DNA of 64,000 bases from Bactericera cockerelli. Lineage: Eukaryota > Arthropoda > Insecta > Hemiptera > Triozidae. Below, in pieces: positions 32,933 through 44,635 of this stretch. Numbering within the stretch: position 1 is the stretch's first letter; each line of letters begins with the position of its first letter. The notes under the pieces are model-generated. The model was not told where the DNA came from. It saw only the letters and a program-made list of their open reading frames with translations, and searched no databases. A program made the position numbers and the translations under genes. The stretch is taken from contig CM044961.1 of the NCBI GenBank assembly GCA_024516035.1, forward strand, positions 8,167,537 to 8,231,536, given 5' to 3'.

Positions 32933-33279
32933 GCCTGTTTAGAGCTCTGAGAACAAATTTTCATACTATGAAGGCGGAATATAGATTTTCCGAAAGATAA
33001 CCTAAATAATATTTACCTTTGTTTCAAAGATAGGCCTTCAGCCTAAGTGTTCTTGTTTAAATACTATAAAATGTTGTAAAAAATAAACAGGCGGAAGAAG
33101 AAATTTAAATAAGAAGACTTTATCATTTATAGGTATTTTCCAACTCATTTTAATGTAATTTTAAGCCCATAATATTTTCATTGTAATTTATTTTCTTCAA
33201 AAAGGATACTTTATATAGTTAGGGTGGTATTTATCCAATTATAGTGGTATGAATTTGACTGAAGGTTATAAATATAGTG

Positions 33280-33695
33280 TGGGAGAGAGAGGATGGAAAT
33301 AGTACACGGGTTGGATAGAGAAGTAGATAAGAAACAATAATGAATAGGACAAACACTGGAGATGATGGAAAGTAGAAAGAGAGAGAAGAAAGAGTCAAAA
33401 GAGGAAGAAATAGGTTGGACAGAGAAGTAGAGAAGAAACATTGATGAATATGGATAGGACAAACACTGGAGATGATAGAAAGTAGAAAGAGAGAAAAGAA
33501 AGAGTCAAAAGAGGAAGAAATAGTGTGGGAGAGAGAAGGAAGAGAGACCGAAGATAGTACACGGGTTGGACAGAGAAGTAGAGAAGAAACATTGATGAAT
33601 ATGGATAGGACAAACACTGGAGATGATAGAAAGTAGAAAGAGAGAGAAGAAAGAGTCAAAAGAGGAAGAAATAGTGTGGGAGAGAGAGAGCGGAG

Positions 33696-33737
<42 letters not shown>

Positions 33738-33825
33738 AAGGAGCAATAATGATAAACAGATATAGCGAAAAAGCGAGAGAGAGAGAGAGAGAGAGAAAAG
33801 GGAGAGAAAGTTTGCCAATATAGCT
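33280..33825. repeat. polypurine tract with internal tandem duplications
   Basis: Blocks such as gatgaatatggataggacaa, acactggagatgatagaaag and gaaagagtcaaaagaggaag recur three times (about 33340, 33460, 33600), and (GA)n runs end the tract. Confidence 0.85.
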
Positions 33826-34870
33826 TTTCCATTTCCAACTTTGGCTCTCATCGTATCTGAAAACTCAATTAGATTACCGGTATACTGGGTGTCCGGAAAA
33901 TGAGCCACCTGGAAAAAGTAAAAAGTATTATTCATATAAGTAAAAAAGAATACATGTTTTATGTAAAAGGGACGACACTTTATTCGCAAAATGTTCTACT
34001 AAAAATCTGAAGGAAAAAATAATTTGAAAATATGGTACAAATAAACTCAGAAGACCTTTTTAAAAAAAAGGCCTATTCTAAGTCATTTCTGCCAATAATT
34101 GGGAATTATTGCTGAAAATGAAATTGAAAACTTTGAAGTGTTTCAAAGATTTGAGAGAGCGGATAGCGTGTGTGTGACAGGAGAGAAGAGAGCAAAGGCA
34201 TACCTAATGCAAAAGATCAGTTTGGCTGTCGGGAATGCGGCGAGTGTGTTGGTAACAATGAAGAGGACAGCGTATATGTGGGAAGTGTTATTTCTAAGAG
34301 TTTATGAATCTGTATTTATTTAATAAAAAATTTAAACTGTATTTAATTAATAACGGGAGAACAAGCAGTGAGTACCTTATTCATAACACAAATAGCCATT
34401 CCTGATCCTCCCTTAAGACGCACCAACAATACATTTTTCTACATCCCTAGTCAAGTCACCATTGATTTCAGCTATGAATACTTTTACTTCTCACACAGTA
34501 CATTAAAAAAAAAACAAAAAACTAGACAGTAGCATTAAAAAAATTTGATAATAATAATAATAAAAAAACTAAAAGTAAGATATCTCAGTTTGGTATTCAA
34601 GTGCCTTCTTCGAAGTCAAATCATCAATTAGCTTTCTTTACCAGTTTCTGCTTTACCATAGAAAGTAATATATTATGGTAAACTCTTTACCATAGAGAGT
34701 CTCAAGATCAAATACCTTGTTCCTCACAATAAATGTTACCAAACTTTTGTATACCCTGTAAGCTCCCCGCAAACATAACATAGAGATGTGATGCTTTCCT
34801 GTGGAAACTTTTAGACTTTTACCTTGAGACTGAATTACCTATCAAAACTATATCTGTGCGTATACTATGT
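33826..34870. other. no recognised gene
   Basis: An actgggtgtccggaaaatga motif near 33885 looks like one transposon terminus, but I found no partner. A 74-codon frame at 34099-34323 has no known motif. Confidence 0.35.
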
Positions 34871-34872
34871 TT

Positions 34873-35150
34873 GTAACTTATCTATGTCTATGCATTTACC
34901 TAGCAAAGAAGTCTACTAGTTTATTATAGAATTTATAGGTATCTATGAATGTAATGAAATGTCATCCTTTATTTACATTACCTGCCTATACCTATTTTAT
35001 AAATTATTTAAAATGTAACTTATCTATGCCTATGCGTATACCTAGCAAAAAGTCTACTAGTTTATTATAGAAATTATAGATAGGTATCTATGTATATCTA
35101 TGTATGTAATGAAATGTCATCCTTTATTTACATTACCTACCTACAAAAAG
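34873..35150. repeat. tandem duplication of about 155 bp
   Basis: gtaacttatctatg.ctatgc, cctagcaaa.aagtctacta, gtttattataga and gtaatgaaatgtcatccttt occur twice (from about 34889 and 35020). The second copy has an extra tatctatgtatatc. Confidence 0.8.
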
Positions 35151-35289
35151 AGATAGATAGTAGGTATATATAATGTTGTTATGTCATTTTATTCTTTGTA
35201 TCAATAAGTTGTAGTTGCAAGAATTTTGCAAAGTTCATCTCATACGTGTACAAAATAATGTATTATTAAATTTCACTATGCCAAGAAGA

Positions 35290-35335
35290 CTCTGATTGTT
35301 ACAGACCTCTCTTTAAATAAATATTAAAAAAAAAT
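35290..35335 (+). repeat. poly(A)-tailed retroposon 3' end (family G)
   Basis: gattgttacagacctctctt, taaataaatatt and an A-run, matching the reversed copy at 7143-7200. Confidence 0.5.
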
Positions 35336-36365
35336 CAATACAGGGTACCTACTTATTCTAAATTTTTATTCATTTTTCTTTTAACAAAATAGAGATTATT
35401 CATTTCAAAATATCCATACCATTTGGCAGAGAAAGCCACAGGCTTTAACCTCGCCCCTTGGTTCACTACATTTTCTATTGTGTTCTTTTTTTTCATGTCC
35501 CATTTTGTTGAACGTATGTAATTATAATAATAATAACATGTTTCAATAGTAGGTAAGAGTTTGTTCAAAAATAAAATAAATTATGGAATGTAAAATTCTG
35601 CAACAATTTAGTGATCATTTAATCTGGAACGCGTGTATGTTATTTTATATTTTTACAAAGGTGCAACAACGAACACTTGATAACAATGTTCACTCTTTAC
35701 TCAAGTGTCTGTCCATATTATTATTATAAAGCATTGTTATGAAAGTACCTCATAAGTTGAAGCTTTTAACATTTCGAATGAAAATTATGAGTGGTAATAT
35801 GTCCTCCTATTTACACCATAGATTTACAAACAATAAATAGACGAAGAACTCCCAATGCTCTGGACATCTTATGTGGATTATTTCCTCAATAGAAATGGCG
35901 GACACCATAATAATATGCTATTAGTGTGTGCGCCTTTTTCTATTGAGGCAGTCTATGCTATTTTCTATGCACCCCTTTCGAACAGAGTTCGTTATCTACT
36001 TTCTAAATCTATTTTTAGATACTTTTGTAAAAATAATATTCAAATTAAGCTAGTTTTTTAACAATCAAAGAGAATTTACTTTAATTTGGTAGCCTTAACA
36101 CTTTTTTAAGTTTGGTAGCCTTAACTCACTTTTTAAGTTCTTAACATGAATGAAGTTGATGAAATTTCGATCTTCTGAAATTTGAATTTGAAAAAAATTC
36201 GAACCCCTAGTTCGAAGATGATGAATTTAAAATATGTATTTCTCGAGGAAATAATAGGTTGTACGATGTAGTTATACCTATTAGGTGTAGCTTTTTCAAA
36301 TATATCTATTGTTGAGGGTCTTGTATTTGAGTCCTCTCAAGTTTGTAGATGGGAAATGGATATTG
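35336..36365. other. no recognised gene
   Basis: AT-rich. A ttggtagccttaac motif is repeated near 36088 and 36113. A 68-codon frame (35855-36061) shows no known domain. Confidence 0.35.
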
Positions 36366-36369
36366 TCTC

Positions 36370-36480
36370 AGGACGTAAATATTTGCAAGAGATTTGAGCG
36401 GGGAGATAGCAGGATATATTGAGAAGGAAAATATCCTGGTAACTTCAATAATCCAATAAAGCTCTTGTGTAGGGAATTTT
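36370..36480 (+). repeat. repeat tail, first copy
   Basis: agatttgagcggggagata, gttgagaaggaaaatatcc-like and aacttcaataatccaataaa reappear at 36725-36825, behind a 5S-like head. Confidence 0.6.
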
Positions 36481-36624
36481 GGTTTCTCTTTAGCCTTTGT
36501 TCTTCTTGAATTAATCAGATTATCTGAAGAGGTTTCAGTTATTTATCTATCTGAAAGATACATGAGTGTCTGATATTGTACAATATGTGAGCATGTTGTC
36601 TGTGTACACCAGACTCTACAGTGC

Positions 36625-36825
36625 AGTGTAGGCAGCCAGTTCTAATTGTAGCACTGGAGTTAAGCAACGTCCGGCGAGGTTAGGACTTTGATTGGAGATT
36701 ATTTAAACTCGAATCCTCGCTCGTGATGCAAAAGATTTGAGCGGGGAGATACATAGCAGTATATGTTGAGAAGGAAAATATCCCGGTAACTTCAATAATC
36801 CAATAAAGCTCTTGTGTTTCCATTG
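36625..36825 (+). repeat. 5S-derived retroposon, diverged
   Basis: ggagttaagcaacgtccggc, gaggttaggactttgattgg resembles the central part of 5S rRNA. The following tail (agatttgagcggggagata to aaagctcttgtgt) duplicates 36370-36480, so head plus tail may form one SINE family distinct from the copy at 32631. Confidence 0.55.
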
Positions 36826-36857
36826 TGTGATATTATTGTGTTATCTAAAAGAACACA

Positions 36858-37065
36858 CTTTAGTGGAGGGTAACCACCAGGCGAGGTTAAAGCTCAAAGC
36901 ATTTTCTACCACCTAACCCTCAGAGTCTTATTATTATGTGGTCACAAACTCCAATTATTGAGGAAAAAATCATGCACTGGGTGGGTTTCGATTCAAAGGA
37001 TCCCTACGCTACCTGGGTTACCACACTAGCCCGTTAACCACTTAACTACTAGTGCACGGTATATT
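36858..37065 (-). repeat. SINE family F, most complete copy
   Basis: On the minus strand a tRNA-like head (gtgcactagtagttaagtgg, gtggtaacccaggtagcg, B box gaatcgaaaccc) leads into the body shared with 1330 and 10905 (accacataataataagactc, cgcctggtggttaccc). Confidence 0.75.
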
Positions 37066-37496
37066 TTATTTAACTGACCATATATATTATATTTTAAAAA
37101 GCAACATTAAAATTCAAATATTTCATGAAGTCTCCACCTTTGAATGGCTATTGACAATATCTGCCAAAGATAAATTTCAGCCATCTTCTGTACAGCAGCT
37201 ATGTGAGTGAGGGTTATATTTTAATTACAAAATAAATGAAGGTTTATTCGAAAGGAGGTTTTACCCTCCTGGTCTGGACCCTCGCGTACCAGCATTAATT
37301 TATAAACATTCTCCCTTTTGAGTATTTTAAAAAGGTACTACAATCTACATTATAAACTCTTAATTTGAAACTGTATGATGCAATAAAACAAAATTCAAAT
37401 TAAAACATGGAAAATTAAAAGTTCAGTTAATAAAGTTTCACTTTATTTGTTCAAAGACTTGTTCTCATTTTATTTATGTCTTTTTCTTGATTGCAG

Positions 37497-37594
37497 GTAA
37501 ACACAATACACTTCGTTCGGATGGCAGTTTGGGTAGTATGGCAGATTCTCTCAAACATGCTAAGGAAGTAGAAAACAAAAATAATTATTATTAA
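37497..37594 (+). CDS. possible 3'-terminal exon of an unidentified gene
   Basis: A pyrimidine-rich run (37470-37490) ends in ttgcag. The open frame behind it encodes about 31 residues, including LRSDGSLGSMADSLKHAKE, then TAA at 37592-37594. Its composition is more protein-like than the rest of the window, and an AATAAA-like context is not clear. No other exon is identified and I recognise no family. Chance is quite possible. Confidence 0.2.
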
Positions 37595-37744
37595 ACAATT
37601 TCGATTAAACTTTATTTACATTTTTATATTGGTACAATTGAGTAAAAAGATATAATTATGACGTATTAGTAAACAAAGCATGAGCATGAAGGGTGGTGAT
37701 CATGGCTTTGGCATTTTATTCGATGTTATTATTATTATGAAACT

Positions 37745-38120
37745 CTTTATTAGAAGAACGTAATTATTATAATATACAAACAAATAATAGTAAAATTAAA
37801 TACAAAATTGACAATATAAATGAATATAGGTAAGCAGGAAAAATAAATAAAATATATACATATGTCCTAACTAAAGGACGGGGTTATTGCCTATGTCAAT
37901 CTCTTCCACTCAACCCTTAATGTTGGCAATAACCGGGTTATTCAGTGGTTATTGCCATAGGCATGATTTATGTGTTATAACATTTATGTGTTAGCCCTTT
38001 AGTTAGAACATTCATGTGTATTTATATTTATCTATTTTTTTCTTTTTTATTGCTTATATTGTTTCCATATTTTAATCTTTATAATAATAACTTGTTCTGT
38101 ACATTTTGTTTTTATATCTC
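37745..38120. repeat. inverted pair of family-E repeats
   Basis: 37862-37925 (tatgtcctaactaaaggacg ... ttattgcctatg) and 37945-38010 (ttattgccataggcat ... gccctttagttagaacatt) are inverted relatives, each like 12740-12870. The ttgttt/attatatt AT-rich arms extend outward on both sides. Confidence 0.6.
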
Positions 38121-39326
38121 ATAAAATATTTAATAGAAATAATAATAATAATTATCTAGTTATCTTTTAAATTACCTTGGTACTGAACTATTTTATTTAT
38201 TCAACTATAACTTTTCTGTTTACACTGGTTATACTGATTAGTTCCTCATTTTTTATGTTTTTTAAACTGCGAAATATCCTCTTACTTAGCCAGATTTATG
38301 CTATTGGTGTTGTAAAATATTACTGTTAAATGTATCGAAATTCCAATGTAACGACCACAAGGAACAAAATACGACACTACAGTTAAAGTTACTACAAGTA
38401 CGAAAATATAATTTCATTACATTGTATTTACTCTGACAGGTTTAATTTCGCATCCGTCAAAGATTTTTCGAGAAAATTCAATATTTCATTTTCGTGAATT
38501 CTAATATGATTTTCTATTTTTTCTGTCATACCAGACTTACCGAAAAGCTAACAATGTCAATTTTCTGTGTTGTAACTTCAAGCTCATTTCTTACATTTTT
38601 GGAAAACAAAGTTTCAAATTAAAACTTCAAAAGTTTGTGTCGTTGGCTTTCGAAATTCAAAACCAAGATGGCCACGTGACCCTAGCAGTCGGAAATCTTA
38701 CAAAAGTTCAGCAAGAGAAAAGTTCTAATAATTTTACGGAAACATTTGTTTTGTGAAGTCGTGTCATAAACATTTGTAAAATTATTAAATACAAGTGACA
38801 CTTGTCTTGTACCTGGCCTCTTGTGAAATTTAACCGAAAATACTACCGGGTGTACACAATTGTGCACTTTTTTTTTGTAGTTTGTGAATATTTATTCTGG
38901 AAGATAAGTTATTATTTTAATATAATTGTAAAACTCCCGCCAAATAGCTACGGTAGCTAATACCTCTGTGCGATAAGATCCGTTCCGTTTACGTTCCTAC
39001 ATCAATGGCTTAGGATGGGTCCTCGGTATACAAAAAAGAAATGAAAAATAAAACAAATGATTTATTATTATTATTACTATACAGCCTTGGATCTGATGTC
39101 CGAAACATGAAGTAACTAGATTAAGCTTTTCTATAGGAGACGAGGCACACAACTTGATGGTATGCACACAATAGGTAGATAGCTAATTTCTGAAACTGAC
39201 CCCGTACCAATATTTTGTAAAATTGACTAAACTTCTCTTCATCAAAGTTCATATGTTCATGTTGGTTTAATTGAGTTATTATTTCTTCCGAAAATCAGAT
39301 GATCAAAGGTTTGTCAATTTTGAACT
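38121..39326. other. no recognised gene; one promoter-like site
   Basis: Near 38667-38682 lies caagatggccacgtgacc, a YY1-like aagatggc fused to an E-box cacgtgac, as in some TATA-less promoters. Nothing else supports a gene here. Confidence 0.3.
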
Positions 39327-39552
39327 TCAAAACCACTATGAAACAATTTTTAGAAACCGTAGGGGGTCCTTTAAAAAGGTCAAGCAAAGTAAAGTAGGTA
39401 AGTAGTTATGTATGTGGACTTTCTGGAGGATGTTAAACATCAAAACCACTGTGAAACATTTTTTAGAAACCGTAGGTGGTCCTTTAAAAAGGTCAATCTA
39501 AGTGAAGAAGGTAACTAGTTATGTATGTGGACTTTCTGGAGGACGTTAAACA
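39327..39552. repeat. tandem duplication of about 110 bp
   Basis: tcaaaaccact.tgaaaca, tttttagaaaccgtag.ggtc, ctttaaaaaggtcaa and tagttatgtatgtggacttt, ctggagga.gttaaac occur twice in tandem. Confidence 0.85.
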
Positions 39553-39589
39553 AATACAGCATCAAACTCTGTCAGGCCAAAAGACAATA

Positions 39590-40213
39590 CAGTAGATTCT
39601 GTAGAAGTCCGATAATCCGGCACGTTCGGGACCAGCTCGGTGCCGGACTATCTAAAATTCCAGTCTATCGGGCGGTACCCCTTCCTTTTAGTGTAGGCTT
39701 TGCCGTGAAACAAATCAAAGATTTTACGTTAGGTGGGAGCAGAGGAGCAACAATATTTCCAGAAGCTAACTGATCTAATAGTCTGGCTGGAGGACTATAA
39801 ACAGGGAGTAGACCAGCATTGGCTTGGTTCTGGGGGCCCTTGTCAATTATGAGCCTCCTTGTAAAGACAGTGGTAGAAGTGCTTAGTCATTCCTCCACTG
39901 TCTGGCTACGATCATTCACGATGACGCCACCCTATGATGATGAACTGATCTAATAGCGGTTGGGCTTTGCAAAAGTCCAAAAGAAGGATGGCTTTGGTAT
40001 CGTCTGGTTCTGGTAGACCAAAGCTTTGAAGGACTGCACCTACCGCTTCCGGATGATTCCGAGCTACCTGTAAAACTTCTGAATAGCTCTCGAGCGTTTT
40101 TGTTTGCTTTAAACACACACTTTTGGAGAAAACAATTTTTTTTACAATTTTCAGGAGCGATGCCGGACTATCGGCCATTCCGGACTGTTGGATGCCGGAC
40201 TGGACTTCTACTG
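39590..40213. mobile_element. pogo/Tigger-like non-autonomous DNA transposon
   Basis: TA flanks (39588-39589 and 40214-40215). The right end (complement) begins cagtagaagtccagtccggc. The left end begins cagtagattc then tgtagaagtccgataatccg, with the motif partly duplicated. Repeated 'tgccggactat' blocks inside both ends resemble Tigger termini. An 88-codon minus-strand frame (39912-40178) covers the right half but shows no transposase motif I recognise. A family-D element is inserted at 39782-39942. Confidence 0.7.
39782..39942 (+). repeat. SINE-like family D copy with 14-bp target duplication
   Basis: The duplication aactgatctaatag lies at 39768-39781 and 39943-39956. The 161-bp element starts tctggctggaggactataaa and ends in a short (atg)n tail, suggesting mobilisation by a LINE that recognises a microsatellite tail. 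It is the reverse of the copy at 32488-32932. Confidence 0.8.
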
Positions 40214-40659
40214 TAACACAAATTTTTGGTCCCCTAACAATGTTGGGGTTAGGAAAGGCATCCAGCCGTAAATTGTGGAGAAAGGAGAACCAACCAACCT
40301 AAACCATGAGGAAGAATAACCAATGCCAACCTAAATTTAGGAAAAGGCAAAGTGGAAGAAGAATGAGAAAGTGAAGTAATATGAAAAATCCATATTGGTG
40401 TCCTTGTGCCAAAACTAAGCACAGGACTTCACAGAAGGCTTTTTTGTTCCTCATGTCCTGTGTTACAACAAAAGGGTCTATTTTAGGGTTTCATTGGATT
40501 TATCCAGAATTAAACACACGAGGCCAGTTTTGGATTTCCGAAATAATGCTTCACAGAAGAGAGAAGGTTTTTCTCTGAAGTTCAAAGGTCGAAGGGACTA
40601 GGGCGAGACTCATGTACAGGCTTCTCACTTCCCACTTGTGCTTTCCACGAAATACTGGG

Positions 40660-40735
40660 TGCAACATCCGCAACTATCAAATACAGGGTGCAACATCTAG
40701 AACTGTCAAATACAGGGTGCAACATCTAGAACTGG
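40660..40735. repeat. 31-bp tandem repeat, about 2.5 units
   Basis: atacagggtgcaacatctag and aactgtcaa recur with a 31-bp period. Confidence 0.8.
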
Positions 40736-40739
40736 ATCC

Positions 40740-41454
40740 AGTGTTCACATCATGTCCTATTTATTTTTCCCGGAAAGACAAAAAGATTTAAGTAGGTGTG
40801 ATGTTCCTGGAATAGTTACGCAGAACATTACTGGCTTACAAAAACTGAGAACTTGTCTTACTTTTACCATAATTGGGGTAATTTTTACCGAGCTGCTGCT
40901 GTATCAATCGAGCTAGCGAAGAGGTCAATCTGATTACGTTAATTATACTTGATAAACACAAACAATACAAACATTAGTAAGTAAATTTGAATGTCTATGT
41001 GTTTTTTATTAACAAAATAAAGTTTTATTTTTATTTCGAACTGCTCATAATGAGCAAATCGCCCAAAGACACAGTATGCAGATCAGACAGTGTTGTTACT
41101 TTTTTTTAAGTAAAAGTTTTGAAAACTGAAAGTAAAAGTTTTCAAAAGTAAAAGTTTTTAGTACTAATACCTAACCACTTCACAAGAACTCGAACCCTCA
41201 ATGTTCCGATTAAAATTACTTTTCAGTAGACCTTGGCCACTTCATCTGCAAGCTCATGTCTTCACATTCCACTGAATTTTCTAACGCAAAGGTTATTTTT
41301 CACTCAAACTGTTGATTCATTTTTTACTTTCTTTTTCAAGGATAACATCCTGTAGCTGAAGAAAATTTTCATAGAAATGGGATTTTGGGTCACTCTAATA
41401 ATGTAGGAAAGAATATCCTTCTATACGAAGAAAATATATCAACTCTAAAGTCCG
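40740..41454. other. no gene seen
   Basis: Contains a tRNA-like minus-strand fragment near 41170-41245 (agggttcgagttcttgtg). Otherwise AT-rich. Confidence 0.4.
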
Positions 41455-42500
41455 GATATTGTCTTTTTGATGTTAGAAGGAGAGAGAGAAAGGGATACAG
41501 ATACGTACAACACTCACCGGAAGAAAGATAAAGAAAAGAAGTAGGTAAAGAGAGAAAGAAAATAAAATTATGTGTACATAAACCTGAGAAATAGGAAAGG
41601 TAAGAATGAGAAGGGGAGAGAATGAGATGGGAAAATATGAGAAATCGGAAAGAATGAGAAAGAGATGGAGAAATCTGAGAAATAGGAAAGAATGAGAAGG
41701 GGAGAGAATGAGATTGGGAAATATGAGAAATTGGAAAGAATAAGAAGAGGAGAGAATGAGAATGAGATGGGTAAACTTGAGAAATAGGAAAGAATGAGAA
41801 GGGGGAGAGAATGAGAATGAGATGGAAAAACCTGAGAAATAGGAAATAATTAGAAAAGTTACGAGAAAAAAGAGGAAGATAAAAAACTAGAAAGAAGAGA
41901 AGGGAGACTAAGGAAGGGACATTGAGAAGAGGAAAGAAGGGAGGAAGAAGTGAGGAGGAGAGAGAAGAGAATGAGATATTTAGAGGGGGTGATATAATTA
42001 CAGAGAAGGAAAAATTGGGAAGGATATTGGGAAGAGTGACATGGTGAGAAAAGCAAATAAAAGACCAATATTTATTGAATAGTAAATTTGACATGAAAGG
42101 ATAGAGTGAGAGAATAATTGGAAGAAAGGAATGGAAGTGAAGATAGAAAATTAGGAAAACAAAGAGAAAGACGGCGAATAAATGACAAAAGGAAGACTGA
42201 TTTATTTGTATTGCATCGCAAATTTGACATGAGAAGGGTAGTGAGAGAGGAAAAGAGAAAAATATGAGAGGAGAATACTGTGAGATAGAGACAATAGGTT
42301 TAGAAAATTTGACATGAAAGGTCAGTTTGAGAAAGGAAGAGAAAGAGAGGTATTTTTTATATGAAGGTTGAAAGGTAAACAAAGGATAACTAGTTATCCA
42401 TATGACGTGGGTCTAAGAGAGATGGATAATGGATATATCGAACCTGTATTGGAAGGAAGGAGGAGAAGACAGTAAAGAGAGAAAAATAATGCATATAGAA
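41455..42500. repeat. polypurine tract with imperfect 50-60 bp repeats
   Basis: gaaataggaaagaatgagaa, ggggagagaatgagat recur between 41590 and 41850. A 330-codon minus-strand frame is Phe/Ser/Leu-rich translation of this tract, not a gene. Confidence 0.9.
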
Positions 42501-43190
42501 GAGATAGTAAGGGACTCACCTATTTGAAATTTTGGCAGAAATTAGGAAAGCGTCATGTGATCAGAGATTTCTCTTTGATATGGAGATACTTGGGGACCTA
42601 GATTTGCAGGAAACTTACAGGTTCGAACTTGGGGGTCAGTTGCCAAGTCTCATCTCGCTTTCCGTTTCTGAACTTCAGAGATTTTACCAGAACATAATAC
42701 ATACCTAATATGTACGTATTGTGCGGGCCATTAACGCGCAACAGCGCAACACTGATTTATTCAACGATTGAACTACCCTTGGAAGGATAAAACCCATTTC
42801 TTAAAGGCTGAAACCCATATCAATGACCTCTAATGTGAAAGAAAAATTGAGCCAAAAGTGATTTCAAGAGGTCAATTACAGAACAAATCTTTTATATCAA
42901 AAAGCTTTCCTTCAAAATAGAGCTAAAGAACACAATATTCTATTTTACAAAATTTCAATAGTCAAACACAGGTACATTATAATAACTGGTATAGATGAAA
43001 GAGTGCTCAAAATATCCAGTAAAAAAATGTCGGTTTTATCATAATAATAAATACCTTCGAGACATCATTTTACTTATACACTCTATTCAACGTAACTTAC
43101 TATAAAAACAATAGTTCTCTATAAAAAGTGTTTTGTGTACAAAATCATTGAAAGTACAACAAAAAAATCAAACTCACTGAACAAATAAAA
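42501..43190. other. no gene seen
   Basis: No recognised element or coding sequence. Confidence 0.4.
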
Positions 43191-43850
43191 GCATGGGAAA
43201 ACAGAAAGTACAACAGTTTTTGAAAGTTAATATTGAAAAGAGAATAAAGGAGATAGCGATAAAATGAGAGAGAAAGAGAAAAAGAGACAGTGAGAGAGTT
43301 GGGAGGATAAAAACAATTGTAATAAAGAGAAATTAGGGTAAGCATAAAATTACAGTGGGAAAAGAAGTAAGCTAGAAAGAAAAGGAGTCAAAAATAGAAA
43401 ATGATGGACATTTAACAGAAAACACGATAGAAAGAGAGAGAGGTAAAAGTCTATTTATTTTCATTGAATTATTTTCACAGAATCGAGTAAATAGGGACCA
43501 AAAACTAAGGAAAGGATTTGCAGAATAAGATATACAGAGAACACAGAAGTACTGGTGAACGTTAGAAATATTTACTGGTAGGATAAATAAGAATAAGTGA
43601 TAGAGAAAAAAGAAAAACTATTGAAAAAGATAACAAAATAATGACTTCGCTTGATTGAAAACGGAAATAAGCAGTGATGGAAAAGAACATAAAAAGATAC
43701 AGAGTACAAAAACTGGAACAAACAGTTTAAAGCTACATGAAAAATAGTAACAACTTTAAGCTTATCTAACAAACAGTATACAACAAGAAGGAGAAGAAGA
43801 TGAGAGAGAAAAAGAAAAAAAAATCAAAAAGTAATTACTCACCCCTAACC
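43191..43850. repeat. purine-rich tract
   Basis: Loosely GA-rich plus strand with short gagagaaa runs. Confidence 0.7.
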
Positions 43851-43967
43851 AAACTCAATCCAATTTTCAAAAATACTTCAATGTTCATCTTGTTGTAACA
43901 CCATCAGGGGTGGCTTGGAATGAACCTGTGAATATAAACTGGAATGAACGTGAACATAGTTGTCCCG

Positions 43968-44170
43968 GTCCCGGTAGCTCAGTGGTAAAGGCGGCACTCT
44001 GTGAATCCAGAGGTCGCGGGTTCGAAACCCAGCCGGGACATGACAAGTTTTCCTCCCATTTGGGATTTTTACCACATAATAATATGTCTTGGGCTTACTG
44101 CTGGAATAATGAGACTTTAATAGTCTTAATCAGGCAGTATAAATAAGGCGATATTATTATTATTATTATA
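43968..44170 (+). repeat. SINE family C, best-preserved copy (tRNA-like head)
   Basis: Bases 43968-44040 resemble a tRNA: gtcccgg pairs perfectly with ccgggac (7 bp), gctcagtggtaaagg gives an A box, ctctg..cagag an anticodon-like stem, and gcgggttcgaaaccc a canonical B box. The D stem is poor and the anticodon loop is short, so this is a SINE head rather than a gene. The tail holds tttgggatttttaccacata, ataatatgtcttgggcttac and a (tta)n end. Related copies: 22560, 57849 and 58627. Confidence 0.85.
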
Positions 44171-44635
44171 GTTAAACAAACAAACCTTTTCATAGGAATT
44201 TGTAAAACACATGTTCAAATTGAAAGGAATAATCTATTTAGAATATGAAGTGGAATAAATTTAAAGAATTGCAGTAGCTGAACATATTTTCATTAGTTGA
44301 GAAAAGTATAAATTAAATTAGAATAAATCTGTTCAAAGGAATACAGAGACTTGTTGTCAAAGAGAATTGTAATCATGTTCAAAGTAATAGTTTGAAAATG
44401 TTGTTGTCACTTGTATCAATAGTTTGATCAATGGTACGCTTGATGAAAATGGACGTTTCTTGACATTGCAATACCATGAGTACTTTTTCAGCATGGTAAT
44501 CTCTCTCTATACATAGATTATGAATATACGTTAATGAAGACAAAGAAGAAAGAAATTGAGCGAGAAAGAGGAACAAATTCATTCGGAAATGACAGTCCCT
44601 GTTATTTCTAAATGTATCAGATTTCCTTTACAACG
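44171..44635. other. no gene seen
   Basis: AT-rich, no recognised structure. Confidence 0.4.

Noticed and set aside
33883..33910. actgggtgtccgg as a transposon end
   Set aside because: No matching inverted end or target duplication found.
33231..33989. 252-codon minus-strand frame
   Set aside because: Low-complexity (GA)n tract with tandem duplications.
41390..42382. 330-codon minus-strand frame
   Set aside because: Translation of a purine-rich tract, dominated by Phe/Ser/Leu, with imperfect 50-60 bp repeats and no domain.
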